From Actinospineispora acaciae DSM 45401 (GTDB lineage: Bacteria; Actinomycetota; Actinomycetes; Mycobacteriales; Pseudonocardiaceae), in the NCBI RefSeq assembly GCF_000620785.1, contig NZ_JIAI01000002.1, forward strand, positions 676,110-740,109: 64,000 nucleotides of DNA, read 5' to 3'. Numbering within the stretch: position 1 is the first letter of the stretch; every line of letters starts with the position of its first letter. The notes beneath the pieces are model-generated. The model was not told the DNA's origin, did not search any database, and saw nothing but the letters and a program-made list of their open reading frames with translations. Both the position numbers and the translations under genes were made by a program. This document shows, one piece after another, positions 10,472 to 18,411 of the stretch.

Positions 10472-10921
10472 TCACGCTAAGTGCGGCGCCGGGGCCGGTG
10501 CTTCTCGATTCCTGATCGGTCTGGTGACCTGTTTGGCCACGCACGGCGACATCCCCGCCGCCGCGTCCGCCCGCTCGCGCCGGTAGACGCTGGGCGGCAC
10601 GCCGACCAGCTCGGTGAACCGCGTGCTGAACGTGCCCAGCGACGAGCAGCCGACCGCGAAGCAGACCTCGGTCACGCTCAGGTCGCCCCGGCGCAGCAGC
10701 GCCATCGCGCGCTCGATGCGCCGGGTCATCAGGTAGGAGTACGGGGACTCGCCGTAGGCCCGCCGGAACTCCCGGCTCAGGTGCCCGGCGGACATGTGCG
10801 CGCCGCGAGCGAGCGCCTCGACGTCCAGCGGCTGCGCGTACTCCCGGTCGATCCGGTCGCGGACGCGCCGCAGCCTCGCAAGGTCGCCCAGGCGCTGTGC
10901 CTCGGCGGGTCTGCTGGTCAT
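10472..10921 (-). CDS. AraC-family regulator, DNA-binding domain only
   Basis: A 149-residue stand-alone AraC/XylS domain. The first helix-turn-helix is VEALARGAHMSAGHLSREFRRAYGESPYSYLMTRR and the second VTEVCFAVGCSSLGTFSTRFTELVGVPPSVYRRE. There is no N-terminal sensor domain, so any signal must act through DNA or a partner. It heads a three-gene run (AraC, VOC, UvrA-like) with a GTGA overlap and 7-nt spacing, and most likely controls that run. Confidence 0.88.
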   Translation of the reverse strand: MTSRPAEAQRLGDLARLRRVRDRIDREYAQPLDVEALARGAHMSAGHLSREFRRAYGESPYSYLMTRRIERAMALLRRGDLSVTEVCFAVGCSSLGTFSTRFTELVGVPPSVYRRERADAAAGMSPCVAKQVTRPIRNREAPAPAPHLA

Positions 10922-10984
10922 TCGCGCGATGGTGCCACATCGCGGCACTCCACGGCCGGCCGCTGACGTTTGTGCAGGTCACCA

Positions 10985-11040
10985 CCCGTGAGTGGTTAGA
11001 GGTGCCATAGCACCTCTAACCACTCACGGGTTCTGAGCAG
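10985..11040. repeat. Palindromic intergenic element, copy 1 (also a bidirectional terminator candidate)
   Basis: A perfect inverted repeat lies at 10985-11004 and 11011-11030, with one more C-G pair closing a 4-nt CATA loop. It is followed on the glnA side by a conserved flank. Read on the minus strand, CTCAGAACCCGTGAGTGG begins 3 nt after the glnA stop codon. The same flank and outer arm recur at 20338-20395, while the inner arms differ but stay self-complementary. There is no U-tract, so termination would rely on the stem alone. See findings. Confidence 0.8.
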
Positions 11041-11043
11041 GGG

Positions 11044-12462
11044 TTATACGTCGTAGTACAGGGCGAACTCGTAGGGGTGCGGGCGCAGGCGGAGCGGGTC
11101 GATCTCGTTCTCCCGCTTCAGCGAGATCCAGGTCTCGATGAGGTCGGGTGTGAACACGCCGCCTTCGAGCAGGTAGTCGTGGTCGGCCTCGAGCTTGTCG
11201 ATCACGGCGGCGAGGCTGCCGGGCACCTGGGTGACGTTCGCGGCCTCCTCGGGCGGAAGCTCGTAGAGGTCCTTGTCGATCGGTGCGGGCGGCTCGATCT
11301 TGTTCTTCACGCCGTCCAGGCCGGCCATCATCATGGCGGCGAACGCCAGGTACGGGTTGCCGGAGGAGTCCGGGCAGCGGAACTCCAGGCGCTTGGCCTT
11401 CGGGTTCGAGCCGCTGATCGGGATCCGCACGCAGGCCGACCGGTTGCGGCTGGAGTAGACCAGGTTCACCGGGGCCTCGAAGCCGGGCACCAGCCGGTGG
11501 TAGGAGTTCACCGTCGGGTTGGTGAACGCCAGCAGGCTGGGCGCGTGGTGCAGCAGGCCGCCGATGTAGTGCCGGCAGGTGTCGGAGATGCCGCCGTAGC
11601 CGGACTCGTCGTGGAACAGCGGCGCGCCGTCCTTCCACAGCGACTGGTGGGTGTGCATGCCGGAGCCGTTGTCACCGAACAGCGGCTTGGGCATGAACGT
11701 GACGGTCTTGCCGGCGTCCCACGCGGTGTGCTTGAGGATGTACTTGTACAACTGCAGGTCGTCGGCGGCGTGCAGCAGCGTGTTGTACTTGTAGTTGATC
11801 TCCGCCTGGCCCGCCGTGCCGACCTCGTGGTGCGACTTCTCCACCTCGAACCCGGCGTTGATGAGGTGGGTGGTCATGGCGTTGCGCAGGTCGGCGAAGT
11901 GGTCGGTCGGCGGGACGGGGAAGTACCCCATCTTGTAGTTGATCTTGTAGCCGCGGTTGTTCGTCTCCGAGCCGCTGTTCCACCAGCCCTCTTCGGAGTC
12001 GATGTAGTGGTAGGCGGCGTTCGGCGTGGTGTCGAAGCGGACCGAGTCGAAGATGTAGAACTCGGCCTCCGGGGCGAAGAACGCGGTGTCCGCGATGCCC
12101 GAGCTGGCCAGGTACTGCTCGGCCTTGCGGGCGACGTTGCGCGGGTCGCGGCTGTAGGGCTCCAGGGTGAGCGGGTCGTGCACGAAGAAGTTGATGTTCA
12201 GCGTCTTCTCGGTCCGGAACGGGTCGACGCGCGCGGTCGCCGGGTCCGGCAGCAGCTGCATGTCCGACTCGTGGATGGACTGGAAGCCGCGCACCGACGA
12301 GCCGTCGAAGGCAAGCCCTTCGTTGTAGACGTCCTCGGTGAAGAACTCGGCCGGGACCGTGAAGTGCTGCATGATTCCTGGCAGGTCACAGAACCGGACG
12401 TCGACGTACTTCACCTCCTCGTCGGAGATGAAACGCAGGACCTCGTCGGAGTTGCTGAACAC
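11044..12462 (-). CDS. glnA: Type I glutamine synthetase
   Basis: A 472-residue glutamine synthetase, ATP-dependent amidation of glutamate with ammonia, forming a dodecamer in the cytoplasm. Diagnostic stretches are [15 protein letters not shown], the [13 protein letters not shown] metal site, [15 protein letters not shown], the ATP-binding [17 protein letters not shown] and the flap/substrate region [10 protein letters not shown]. Tyr400 in [11 protein letters not shown] is the adenylylation site, so GlnE control is expected. GTG start preceded by GAGGGA. It is the GlnA1 orthologue by neighbourhood: an RDD gene lies divergent to it and lipA/DUF4191 lie nearby. The 220-bp upstream gap should hold its nitrogen-regulated promoter; no element there was distinct enough to call. 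Confidence 0.98.
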   Translation of the reverse strand: MFSNSDEVLRFISDEEVKYVDVRFCDLPGIMQHFTVPAEFFTEDVYNEGLAFDGSSVRGFQSIHESDMQLLPDPATARVDPFRTEKTLNINFFVHDPLTLEPYSRDPRNVARKAEQYLASSGIADTAFFAPEAEFYIFDSVRFDTTPNAAYHYIDSEEGWWNSGSETNNRGYKINYKMGYFPVPPTDHFADLRNAMTTHLINAGFEVEKSHHEVGTAGQAEINYKYNTLLHAADDLQLYKYILKHTAWDAGKTVTFMPKPLFGDNGSGMHTHQSLWKDGAPLFHDESGYGGISDTCRHYIGGLLHHAPSLLAFTNPTVNSYHRLVPGFEAPVNLVYSSRNRSACVRIPISGSNPKAKRLEFRCPDSSGNPYLAFAAMMMAGLDGVKNKIEPPAPIDKDLYELPPEEAANVTQVPGSLAAVIDKLEADHDYLLEGGVFTPDLIETWISLKRENEIDPLRLRPHPYEFALYYDV

Positions 12463-12670
12463 TCTCGTTGGCTCCCTCGTACGTGGCTCAGGTCAACCTC
12501 GGGCCATGGGTGTGTGGCCCTCGCGCCGCGTTGCGCGCGGGCGGTTCGGCGTGGGTGCCGAAGATGCGGCGAAACTATGTGGACCGTGTTGCCCGTTCAT
12601 CACTGAAGCGTTTCGCCCGTGTTAACGGCCGCATTCGTGCGTGTGATCACAGTAGCCTACCGGCGGGTCA

Positions 12671-12676
12671 TAGGCT
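12671..12676 (+). promoter_or_regulatory. -10 element of the RDD gene (leaderless)
   Basis: TAGGCT matches TANNNT and ends 6 nt before the GTG at 12683. No ribosome-binding sequence lies between them, so transcription probably starts at or next to the start codon. Confidence 0.5.
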
Positions 12677-12682
12677 GGGGCC

Positions 12683-13129
12683 GTGACCAGATGGACCGGA
12701 TCGTGGTTGACCGGCTCGGACGAGGGTGGCCAGCGGGACGGCTACCCGGGGGAGCGGCTCGGGCTGCCCGAGGAAGGCGTCGGCTCGGTGGCCGGGCTGG
12801 GCCGGCGGGCCGTGGCGTTCGTGTTCGACCTGCTGCTCAGCGCGCTGGTCGCCGGCCTGTTCACCGCGCCGGTGCTGCCGGGGAACTGGAGCCTGCTGGC
12901 CTGGGCGGTGTTGACGGTGGTTCCGACCGCGGCGTTCGGCATGACGCCGGGCATGGTGCTGTTCGGGCTGCGGGTGGCCAGGTTGGGCGGCGCGGCGTTC
13001 GTCGGGCTTCCGCGCGCGCTGCTGCGGACCGTGCTGCTGTTCTTCGTGGTGCCGGCGGTGGTGACGAACTCCGACAAGCGCGGGCTGCACGACCGTGCGG
13101 TGGGCACGGTGGTGCTGCTCAGCCGGTGA
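12683..13129 (+). CDS. RDD family membrane protein
   Basis: A 148-residue integral membrane protein. The RDD signature appears as GLGRRAVAFVFDLLLSALVAGL (Arg and Asp in the first helix), then a second hydrophobic helix (LLAWAVLTVVPTAAF), GMTPGMVLFGLRV and a third helix LLRTVLLFFVVPAVV, ending GLHDRAVGTVVL. Function in this family is not settled. An RDD gene divergent from glnA is a conserved actinobacterial arrangement (Rv2219A in M. tuberculosis). Its stop is 1 nt from the convergent CGNR gene. Confidence 0.9.
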   Translation: MTRWTGSWLTGSDEGGQRDGYPGERLGLPEEGVGSVAGLGRRAVAFVFDLLLSALVAGLFTAPVLPGNWSLLAWAVLTVVPTAAFGMTPGMVLFGLRVARLGGAAFVGLPRALLRTVLLFFVVPAVVTNSDKRGLHDRAVGTVVLLSR

Positions 13130-13130
13130 G

Positions 13131-13676
13131 TCAGGCGGTGGCGTGCCGGCGGCGGTAGGCGGCCGCCTTCGCCCGGTTGCCGCATTCGCGCATGTCGCAC
13201 CAGCGGCGCGAGCCCCGGCGGGACGCGTCCAGGTACAGCCGGCTGCACGGGCTGGCGCCGCAGCGCTTGAGCTGTCCGCGCGCCGGACCGCCGAGCAGTT
13301 CGATCGCCGCCCTGGCCACCGTGGCCCGCACCGCCCGTAGGTCCCCGGTACGGACAAGCTCGCCCGGGCCTCGCAACGTCACAGCCACCGGCGCGTTCTC
13401 CGCGGCCGCGTTGACCAGCTCGACGTCGCCGGGGTCGGCGGGCTCGCGCTGGATGCTGGCCATGACGAGCCGGTAGATCGCCTCCCGCAGGGCGACGGTG
13501 GCGGCCAGGTCGCGGGCCTCGGCGGGGGGTGCGGTGTCCACCAGCCCGGCCTCCAGCGCCCAGCGGGCCAGCGCCTCCGGGTCGGTCAGCAGGTCGTAGC
13601 GGTCCTCGGCGTGCCGGTGGCCCACGGTGCCGGCCAGGTCCAGCGCGACGTGTCCGGAGATGAACCTGAACCTCAT
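13131..13676 (-). CDS. CGNR zinc-finger transcriptional regulator
   Basis: A 181-residue protein with an N-terminal alpha-helical domain (ABATE-like, starting RFRFISGHVALDLAGTV) and a C-terminal CGNR zinc finger. The cysteines are CGASPCSRLYLD and RRWCDMRECGNRAKA, followed by the basic tail YRRRH. Such proteins are presumed transcriptional regulators. It diverges from an EamA exporter gene over an 85-bp gap that contains a good promoter and symmetric sequences, so control of that exporter is likely. Confidence 0.88.
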   Translation of the reverse strand: MRFRFISGHVALDLAGTVGHRHAEDRYDLLTDPEALARWALEAGLVDTAPPAEARDLAATVALREAIYRLVMASIQREPADPGDVELVNAAAENAPVAVTLRGPGELVRTGDLRAVRATVARAAIELLGGPARGQLKRCGASPCSRLYLDASRRGSRRWCDMRECGNRAKAAAYRRRHATA

Positions 13677-13687
13677 GCGGCCAGCAT

Positions 13688-13732
13688 AACCGGTTTGACA
13701 GGTTACTTGCATCATGGCTAGCGTCGGTAACC
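13688..13732 (+). promoter_or_regulatory. Promoter and symmetric sites upstream of the EamA exporter
   Basis: A consensus -35 TTGACA (13695-13700) is followed after 18 bp by a -10-like TAGCGT (13719-13724). The perfect palindrome AACCGGTT (13688-13695) overlaps the -35, and GGTTAC (13701-13706) and GTAACC (13727-13732) form inverted repeats flanking the -10. The arrangement suggests that the divergent CGNR protein represses here. Confidence 0.5.
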
Positions 13733-13761
13733 GTACTGAGGGGTTAGTTGGGAGGGGTTCG

Positions 13762-14727
13762 ATGGTGCGGTCACAGAGGGTGGACGCGGTGTTGCCGCCG
13801 GTGTTCGTGCTGCTGTGGAGCAGCGCGTTCGTGGCCGCCGTGATCGGGGTGGGCGCCGCCCCGCCGCTGTTGCTCACGTTCGCCCGGTTCACCCTGGCGG
13901 GGGTGCTGCTGGCCGCGCTGGCGCTGGTCACCGGGGCGCGCTGGCCGCGCGGGCGCCAGCTCGGCCATGTCGCGGTCAGCGGCCTGCTCATCCAGGCGGT
14001 GAACTTCGGCGCCGCCTACCTGGCGATCGCGGACGGGCTGCCCGGCGGCGTGGTGGCGCTGGTGCAGGGGCTCAACCCGGTGCTGATCGCGCTGCTCGCC
14101 GCGCCGCTGCTGCGGGAGCGGATCCGGCCGTTGCAGTGGTGGGGGTTCGGGATCGGCGGCGTGGGCGTGCTGCTCGCGGTGCTGGACCAGTGGAAGGCGT
14201 CCGCCGGGAGCGTGGTGTGCGCGGTGGTCGGGTTGGTCGGGCTGAGCGCGGGCACCGTCTACCAGAAGCGGTACGTGCGGGACATGAACGTACTCTCCGG
14301 TACCGCCGTGCAGTTCGGCGTCAGCGCCCCGGTGCTCGGGGTGGCCACCCTGCTGCTGGAGCGGCCGGCGGTGGCCGACTGGCCGGCGTTCGGCGCGGCG
14401 TTGGCCTGGATCGTGCTGGTGAACTCGGTTGGGACGTTCGTGCTGCTCAACGTGATGCTGCGGCGCGGGGCGGCGAACCGGGTGGGCAGCATGTTCTTCC
14501 TGACCCCGGCGGTGACCGCGGTGCTGTCCTGGCTGGTGCTCGGCGCCACGCTGAGCACCCTGGAGCTGGTCGGGCTCGCGCTGGGCGGGGTCGGCGTGCT
14601 GCTGGCCGCTGTGCCGATTCGCGCCCGGGAGCCCGGCGTCAGCGGCGCCGGACCGCGCGCTGCACGCTGCGGATCTTCGCTCCCTGCGGCAACGGCCCCT
14701 TCGGCATCGCCGCGGCGCGCGAGCTGA
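13762..14727 (+). CDS. EamA/DMT-superfamily exporter
   Basis: A 321-residue membrane protein with about ten transmembrane helices in two EamA repeats: PPVFVLLWSSAFVAAVIG through LLAVLDQW, and VVCAVVGLVGLSAGTVYQKRYV through GVGVLLAAVPI. RxMD-type motifs are replaced by TFARFTLAGVLLA. ATG at 13762 is preferred because GGAGGGG lies 4-10 nt upstream. The last ~30 residues are Ala/Ser/Pro-rich, not membrane-like, and overlap the convergent DUF4191 gene by 89 bp. It probably exports an amino acid or related metabolite under control of the CGNR regulator. Confidence 0.88.
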   Translation: MVRSQRVDAVLPPVFVLLWSSAFVAAVIGVGAAPPLLLTFARFTLAGVLLAALALVTGARWPRGRQLGHVAVSGLLIQAVNFGAAYLAIADGLPGGVVALVQGLNPVLIALLAAPLLRERIRPLQWWGFGIGGVGVLLAVLDQWKASAGSVVCAVVGLVGLSAGTVYQKRYVRDMNVLSGTAVQFGVSAPVLGVATLLLERPAVADWPAFGAALAWIVLVNSVGTFVLLNVMLRRGAANRVGSMFFLTPAVTAVLSWLVLGATLSTLELVGLALGGVGVLLAAVPIRAREPGVSGAGPRAARCGSSLPAATAPSASPRRAS

Positions 14728-15394
14728 GCGCGTTGAGCCTGCCCTCCAGGACGTCCATCTGCTTGGCGGTGATGTTGCGCGGCAGCTTGGTCATGTGCAT
14801 CTTCAGCTTGCGCAGCGGCACCTGGCCCTCGTCGTTGCCGACGACGACGTCGTAGATGGGGATGCTGCCGACCAGCCGGGCCACCCGCTTCTTCTCCTGG
14901 GCGAGCAGCGACTTCACCCGGTGCGGGGCGCCCTCGGCGACCAGGATGACACCGGGGCGGCCGATCACCCGGTGCACCGCGTCGAGCTGGGTGGTGCCGG
15001 CGACGCCCTGGCTGACCCGCCACTGGCCGCGCATGTTGTCCAGCGCCCAGCCGGCCGCGCCGGGCTGCCCCTCGGCCTGGCCGTAGACCGAGCGCTCCAC
15101 CCTGCGGCCGAACACGAAGATGGCGGCCAGCACGCCGATCGCGATGCCGAGCGGGAGCACCACCCAGTGCATGTCGAAGATCAGGCCGATGCCGAAGACC
15201 ACCGCCGTGCTGAGCACGATCAGCCCGACCATGATCGGTATCAGCAGCTTGTCCTGCTTGCGTTGCATGTTGAACGCCTGGAAGAGCTGCTTGCGGCGCT
15301 GCTTGGACTCGGCCTTCTTGGCGCGTTTGGCTTCCGCGCGTGCGGCTTTGTCCTGCTGGGTCTTGGCTTTCGCGGGCTGGGACTGGGCGGCCAT
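14639..15394 (-). CDS. DUF4191 membrane protein
   Basis: A 251-residue actinobacterial protein of unknown function. A Lys/Ala/Arg-rich cytoplasmic N-terminus (residues ~5-45) is followed by two membrane helices (IPIMVGLIVLSTAVVFGIGLIF and VVLPLGIAIGVLAAIFVFGRRV). A soluble domain follows with PGVILVAEGAPHRVKSLLAQEKKRVARLVG and IPIYDVVVGNDEGQVPLRKL. It lies directly downstream of lipA, as in Mycobacterium (Rv2219). ATG start placed 6 nt after a TATCCT -10 element, so it can be transcribed independently as a leaderless mRNA. Confidence 0.92.
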   Translation of the reverse strand: MAAQSQPAKAKTQQDKAARAEAKRAKKAESKQRRKQLFQAFNMQRKQDKLLIPIMVGLIVLSTAVVFGIGLIFDMHWVVLPLGIAIGVLAAIFVFGRRVERSVYGQAEGQPGAAGWALDNMRGQWRVSQGVAGTTQLDAVHRVIGRPGVILVAEGAPHRVKSLLAQEKKRVARLVGSIPIYDVVVGNDEGQVPLRKLKMHMTKLPRNITAKQMDVLEGRLNALSSRAAAMPKGPLPQGAKIRSVQRAVRRR

Positions 15395-15400
15395 AGTCCC

Positions 15401-15406
15401 AGGATA
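15401..15406 (-). promoter_or_regulatory. -10 element of the DUF4191 gene (leaderless)
   Basis: Minus-strand TATCCT ends 6 nt before the ATG at 15394, within the 26-bp gap after lipA. It supports separate transcription of the DUF4191 gene. Confidence 0.5.
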
Positions 15407-15420
15407 CGGCCGGACCCGGT

Positions 15421-16422
15421 CTAGCGGGCGAGCAGGGACGCGGCTTCCTGCGCGGCCGGGCCCTCGTCGGCCAGGTGGGCCAGCGGCTCGGGGAGCGCTT
15501 CGCCCCGGTGCCCGACGGCCTGGGCGTAGAGCCGCCCGGCCCGGTAGGACGAGCGGACCAGCGGGCCGGCCATCACCCCGGAGAAGCCGATCCGCTCGGC
15601 GGTCTCGGAGTGCTCCAGGAACTCCTCGGGCTTCACCCAGCGGTCCACCGGGTGGTGCCGCTTGCTCGGGCGCAGGTACTGGGTGATGGTGACGATCTCG
15701 CAGCCGGCCGCGTGCAGGTCGCGCAGCGCGGCGGTCACCTCGTCGGGGGTCTCGCCCATGCCCAGGATCAGGTTGGACTTGGTGACCAGGCCGGCGGCAC
15801 GGGCCTTGGTCAGGACCTCCAGCGAGCGCTCGTAGCGGAACCCGGGCCGGATCCGGCGGAAGATCCTCGGCACCGTCTCCAGGTTGTGCGCGAGCACCTC
15901 GGGGCGCGAGCCGAACACCTCGGCGAGCTGGTCGTCGTCGGAGTTGAAGTCCGGGATCAGCAGCTCGACGCCGGTGCCCGGGCACAGCGCGTGGATCTGC
16001 CGGACGGTCTCGGCGTAGAGCCAGGCGCCGCCGTCGGCCAGGTCGTCGCGGGCCACGCCGGTGATCGTGGAGTAGCGCAGGCCCATGGTGTGCACCGACT
16101 CGGCGACTCGGCGCGGCTCGTCACGGTCCAGCGGGGTGGGGCGGCCGGTGTCGATCTGGCAGAAGTCGCAGCGGCGGGTGCACTGCTGGCCGCCGATGAG
16201 GAAGGTGGCCTCCCGGTCCTCCCAGCACTCGTAGATGTTGGGGCAGCCGGCCTCCTCGCACACCGTGTGCAGGCCGCCGGTGCGGACCAGGCTCTTCAGC
16301 TCGGTGAAGTGCGGGCCCATCCTCGCCCGGGTGCGGATCCACGGCGGCTTCGACTCGATCGGGGTCTCCGCGTTGCGGACCTCGAGCCGCAGGAGCTTGC
16401 GTCCTTCCGGGGTGACGGTCAC
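15421..16422 (-). CDS. lipA: Lipoyl synthase
   Basis: A 333-residue radical-SAM enzyme that inserts two sulfurs into protein-bound octanoyl groups. The radical-SAM cluster is C81TRRC85DFC88, and the auxiliary, sacrificial cluster is C55EEAGC60PNIYEC66. [20 protein letters not shown] and [13 protein letters not shown] are family blocks. GTG start at 16422, 6 nt after a TACAGT hexamer. Target proteins present in the window are the E2 lipoyl domains encoded by sucB. Unlike the adjacent lipB-lipA pair of many actinobacteria, a TetR regulator and a 142-residue gene separate it from lipB here. Confidence 0.98.
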   Translation of the reverse strand: MTVTPEGRKLLRLEVRNAETPIESKPPWIRTRARMGPHFTELKSLVRTGGLHTVCEEAGCPNIYECWEDREATFLIGGQQCTRRCDFCQIDTGRPTPLDRDEPRRVAESVHTMGLRYSTITGVARDDLADGGAWLYAETVRQIHALCPGTGVELLIPDFNSDDDQLAEVFGSRPEVLAHNLETVPRIFRRIRPGFRYERSLEVLTKARAAGLVTKSNLILGMGETPDEVTAALRDLHAAGCEIVTITQYLRPSKRHHPVDRWVKPEEFLEHSETAERIGFSGVMAGPLVRSSYRAGRLYAQAVGHRGEALPEPLAHLADEGPAAQEAASLLAR

Positions 16423-16428
16423 CTGGCC

Positions 16429-16434
16429 ACTGTA
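16429..16434 (-). promoter_or_regulatory. -10 element of lipA (leaderless)
   Basis: Minus-strand TACAGT lies 6 nt upstream of the lipA GTG. No Shine-Dalgarno-like sequence fits between it and the start codon. Confidence 0.5.
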
Positions 16435-16447
16435 ACTCGCGCGGCCG

Positions 16448-16876
16448 TCAGGCGACCGTGGCCAGCTCGGGGCTCAGCTCCCGGCGGCCGGAGCGGATCA
16501 GGTCGCGGAACGCGCGCCCCAACCGGACGGAGTCTTCGACCGGGTCGGACATCGCCGACACGCCGGCGCCGAGCGCGAGCATCCGGTACTCCCAGCGCTG
16601 CGCCTCGGCCAGCGCCTCGGAGCGGTCCTCGTGGGCGTCCAGCACCGCGCGCAGCGTCCGGTTCTCGGCGGCCAGCGTGCGCCAGGCCGCCGCCACCGCG
16701 TCGACCAGCGGTTCGGGACCGGCGAACTCGATGGCCGAGTCCAGCCGGGCGGACAGCGCGGTGCTCCAGCGGTACTGCAGGCCGAGCAGCTGGTCGTCGG
16801 TGACGGTGATCGGGGAGGACGAACGGCGGGCCTGGTCGAGGACCGCGTTGAGCTCGGCGTAGCTGGTCTTCGCCAT
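16448..16876 (-). CDS. Hypothetical helical protein
   Basis: A 142-residue soluble, mostly helical protein with no membrane segment ([20 protein letters not shown] to [12 protein letters not shown]). No family was recognised. It carries Trp/Tyr-rich patches ([29 protein letters not shown]). ATG start with GGGGGT 5-10 nt upstream. It is transcribed divergently from a TetR gene over a 115-bp gap with a 24-bp palindrome, so it is probably that regulator's target. The pair is inserted between lipA and lipB. Confidence 0.7.
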   Translation of the reverse strand: MAKTSYAELNAVLDQARRSSSPITVTDDQLLGLQYRWSTALSARLDSAIEFAGPEPLVDAVAAAWRTLAAENRTLRAVLDAHEDRSEALAEAQRWEYRMLALGAGVSAMSDPVEDSVRLGRAFRDLIRSGRRELSPELATVA

Positions 16877-16949
16877 GGTGTACCCCCTGTGGTCTGTGGG
16901 ACCGGTAGGGCCGTGCCGCCAGCACTTTCCGTACCGGATGTCACCAACA

Positions 16950-16973
16950 TACCAGCAGTACGTACCGGCGGTA
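16950..16973. promoter_or_regulatory. Candidate TetR operator
   Basis: A 24-bp imperfect palindrome centred on GTAC (TACC..C.GTACGTAC.G..GGTA, 9 of 12 half-site positions matched). It lies 18 nt before the TetR gene and 74 nt before the divergent 142-residue gene. A second ACCGG-containing half site lies at about 16931-16936. Confidence 0.5.
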
Positions 16974-16991
16974 GGTAATATGATTCAGGTC

Positions 16992-17672
16992 ATGTCGACG
17001 ACGAAGTCTCGGCGCCCGTTGGCTCGGCGCTCCCGCCGCGAGGAGTACTCCGAGAGCACCCGCGCCGCCCTGGTGACCAGCGCCATCGAGCTGTTTGCCG
17101 AGCGCGGGTACGCGGAGACCTCGTTGGACGCGATCGCCTCGGCGGCCCGGGTCACCAAGGGCGCGCTCTACCACCACTTCCCGGGCGGGAAGAAGGCACT
17201 GTTCGCGGCCGCGTTCGACCAGATCGAGGAGGACGTGCACGTCAGGCTGGTCGAGGCCGCGCGCGCGGAGGCCGACTCGCCGTGGGAGGCGGGGATGGCG
17301 TCGCTGCGCGCCTTCCTGGACTTCTGCCTGGAGCCGACCTACCGCAGGATCGTCTGGCAGGAGGGTCCGCACGTGATGGGCTTCGCCGCCTGGTGGGAGT
17401 GCGAGGAGCGGTACTCGCTGGGCCTGATCGCGGCCATCCTGGAGAAGCTGATGGACGCCGGCCAGATCGAGCGGCTGCCGATCGACCCGCTGGCCCGCAC
17501 CATCTCCGGGGCGCTGGCCGGCGCGGCCACCGCGATGAGCGTGGCCGTCGACCCGCAGCGGGTGCGTGCGGAGTTCGAGCAGGTCATCGCCCGGTTGATG
17601 CAGGGGCTGCGGCCGCTCGGGAGCTGTTCGGAATCAGCGCAGCGCGAGCCCCTGGGTCCCGGCGGCGGGTAG
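16992..17672 (+). CDS. TetR/AcrR-family regulator
   Basis: A 226-residue repressor. Its N-terminal DNA-binding domain is [50 protein letters not shown] (residues ~25-75), preceded by a basic stretch. The C-terminal ligand domain contains [29 protein letters not shown] at 16992 is chosen; an ATG four codons earlier is possible. The operator-like palindrome just upstream suggests autoregulation and control of the divergent 142-residue gene. Its 3' end overlaps lipB by 39 bp tail to tail. Confidence 0.9.
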   Translation: MSTTKSRRPLARRSRREEYSESTRAALVTSAIELFAERGYAETSLDAIASAARVTKGALYHHFPGGKKALFAAAFDQIEEDVHVRLVEAARAEADSPWEAGMASLRAFLDFCLEPTYRRIVWQEGPHVMGFAAWWECEERYSLGLIAAILEKLMDAGQIERLPIDPLARTISGALAGAATAMSVAVDPQRVRAEFEQVIARLMQGLRPLGSCSESAQREPLGPGGG

Positions 17673-18386
17673 CGGGTGGTCGGCGACCGGGAGCGTGCCG
17701 TCCAGCGCCTCGGTCATGGCGGTGGTGACGTCGTCGATCACGTCCTCGATGCGGACCTCGCGGCCCAGTTCGGCGCTCAGCGAGGTGACCCCGGCGTCGG
17801 GGATCCCGCAGGCCACGATCTGGCCGAACCCGCCCATGTCCGGGTTGCAGTTCAGCGCGAAGCCGTGCAGCGTCACCCCGCGCTGCACCCGGACCCCGAT
17901 CGCGCCGACCTTGCGCTCGGGGCGCAGGCCCTCGGCGGGCACCCAGACCCCGCTGCGCCCGTCCACCCGGCCGGTGGCCAGGCCCTGGCGGGCGCACACC
18001 GCGATCAGGGCCTCCTCCAGCCTGCGCACGTAGTCCACCACGTCGATCGGGTCGGCCAGGCCGATGATCGGGTAGCCGGTGAGCTGGCCGGGGCCGTGCC
18101 AGGTGATCCGCCCGCCCCGGTCGACGTCGACCACCGGGGTGCCGTCGGTGGGCTTCTCCCATTCCCTGGTGCGCTTGCCGGCGGTGTACACCGGCGGGTG
18201 CTCCAGCAGCATGAGCACGTCGGGGCCGGTGCCGTCGGCGCGGGCGGCGGCGTGCTCGCGCTGCTGCTCCCAGGCCACGTGGTAGTCGACGTGGCCGAGG
18301 CGCAGCGGCGTGATCGGGTCGGTGCTGGCGCGGCAGGAGGCGGCGGCGGGGGAGGTGGTGGAAGAAGAGGTGGCTGCGAGGGTCAC
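17634..18386 (-). CDS. lipB: Lipoyl(octanoyl) transferase
   Basis: A 250-residue enzyme transferring octanoyl groups from acyl carrier protein to lipoyl domains through a Cys acyl intermediate. The nucleophile is Cys193 in [14 protein letters not shown], and the catalytic Lys is Lys159 in [10 protein letters not shown]. Other family blocks are [18 protein letters not shown] and [13 protein letters not shown]. The first ~25 residues are a Ser/Thr/Ala-rich extension. GTG start, 6 nt after TACGGT. It provides the substrate for LipA encoded 1.2 kb away. Confidence 0.97.
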   Translation of the reverse strand: MTLAATSSSTTSPAAASCRASTDPITPLRLGHVDYHVAWEQQREHAAARADGTGPDVLMLLEHPPVYTAGKRTREWEKPTDGTPVVDVDRGGRITWHGPGQLTGYPIIGLADPIDVVDYVRRLEEALIAVCARQGLATGRVDGRSGVWVPAEGLRPERKVGAIGVRVQRGVTLHGFALNCNPDMGGFGQIVACGIPDAGVTSLSAELGREVRIEDVIDDVTTAMTEALDGTLPVADHPLPAAGTQGLALR

Positions 18387-18392
18387 AGGCTC

Positions 18393-18398
18393 ACCGTA
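18393..18398 (-). promoter_or_regulatory. -10 element of lipB (leaderless)
   Basis: Minus-strand TACGGT ends 6 nt before the lipB GTG, in the 25-bp gap behind the TIGR01777 gene, with no ribosome site between. Confidence 0.5.
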
Positions 18399-18411
18399 CG
18401 CCCGTCAGGTG

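Noticed and set aside
12463..12682. GlnR-type operator upstream of glnA
   Set aside because: The gap is long enough, but no GTNAC-type paired boxes were clear enough to report.
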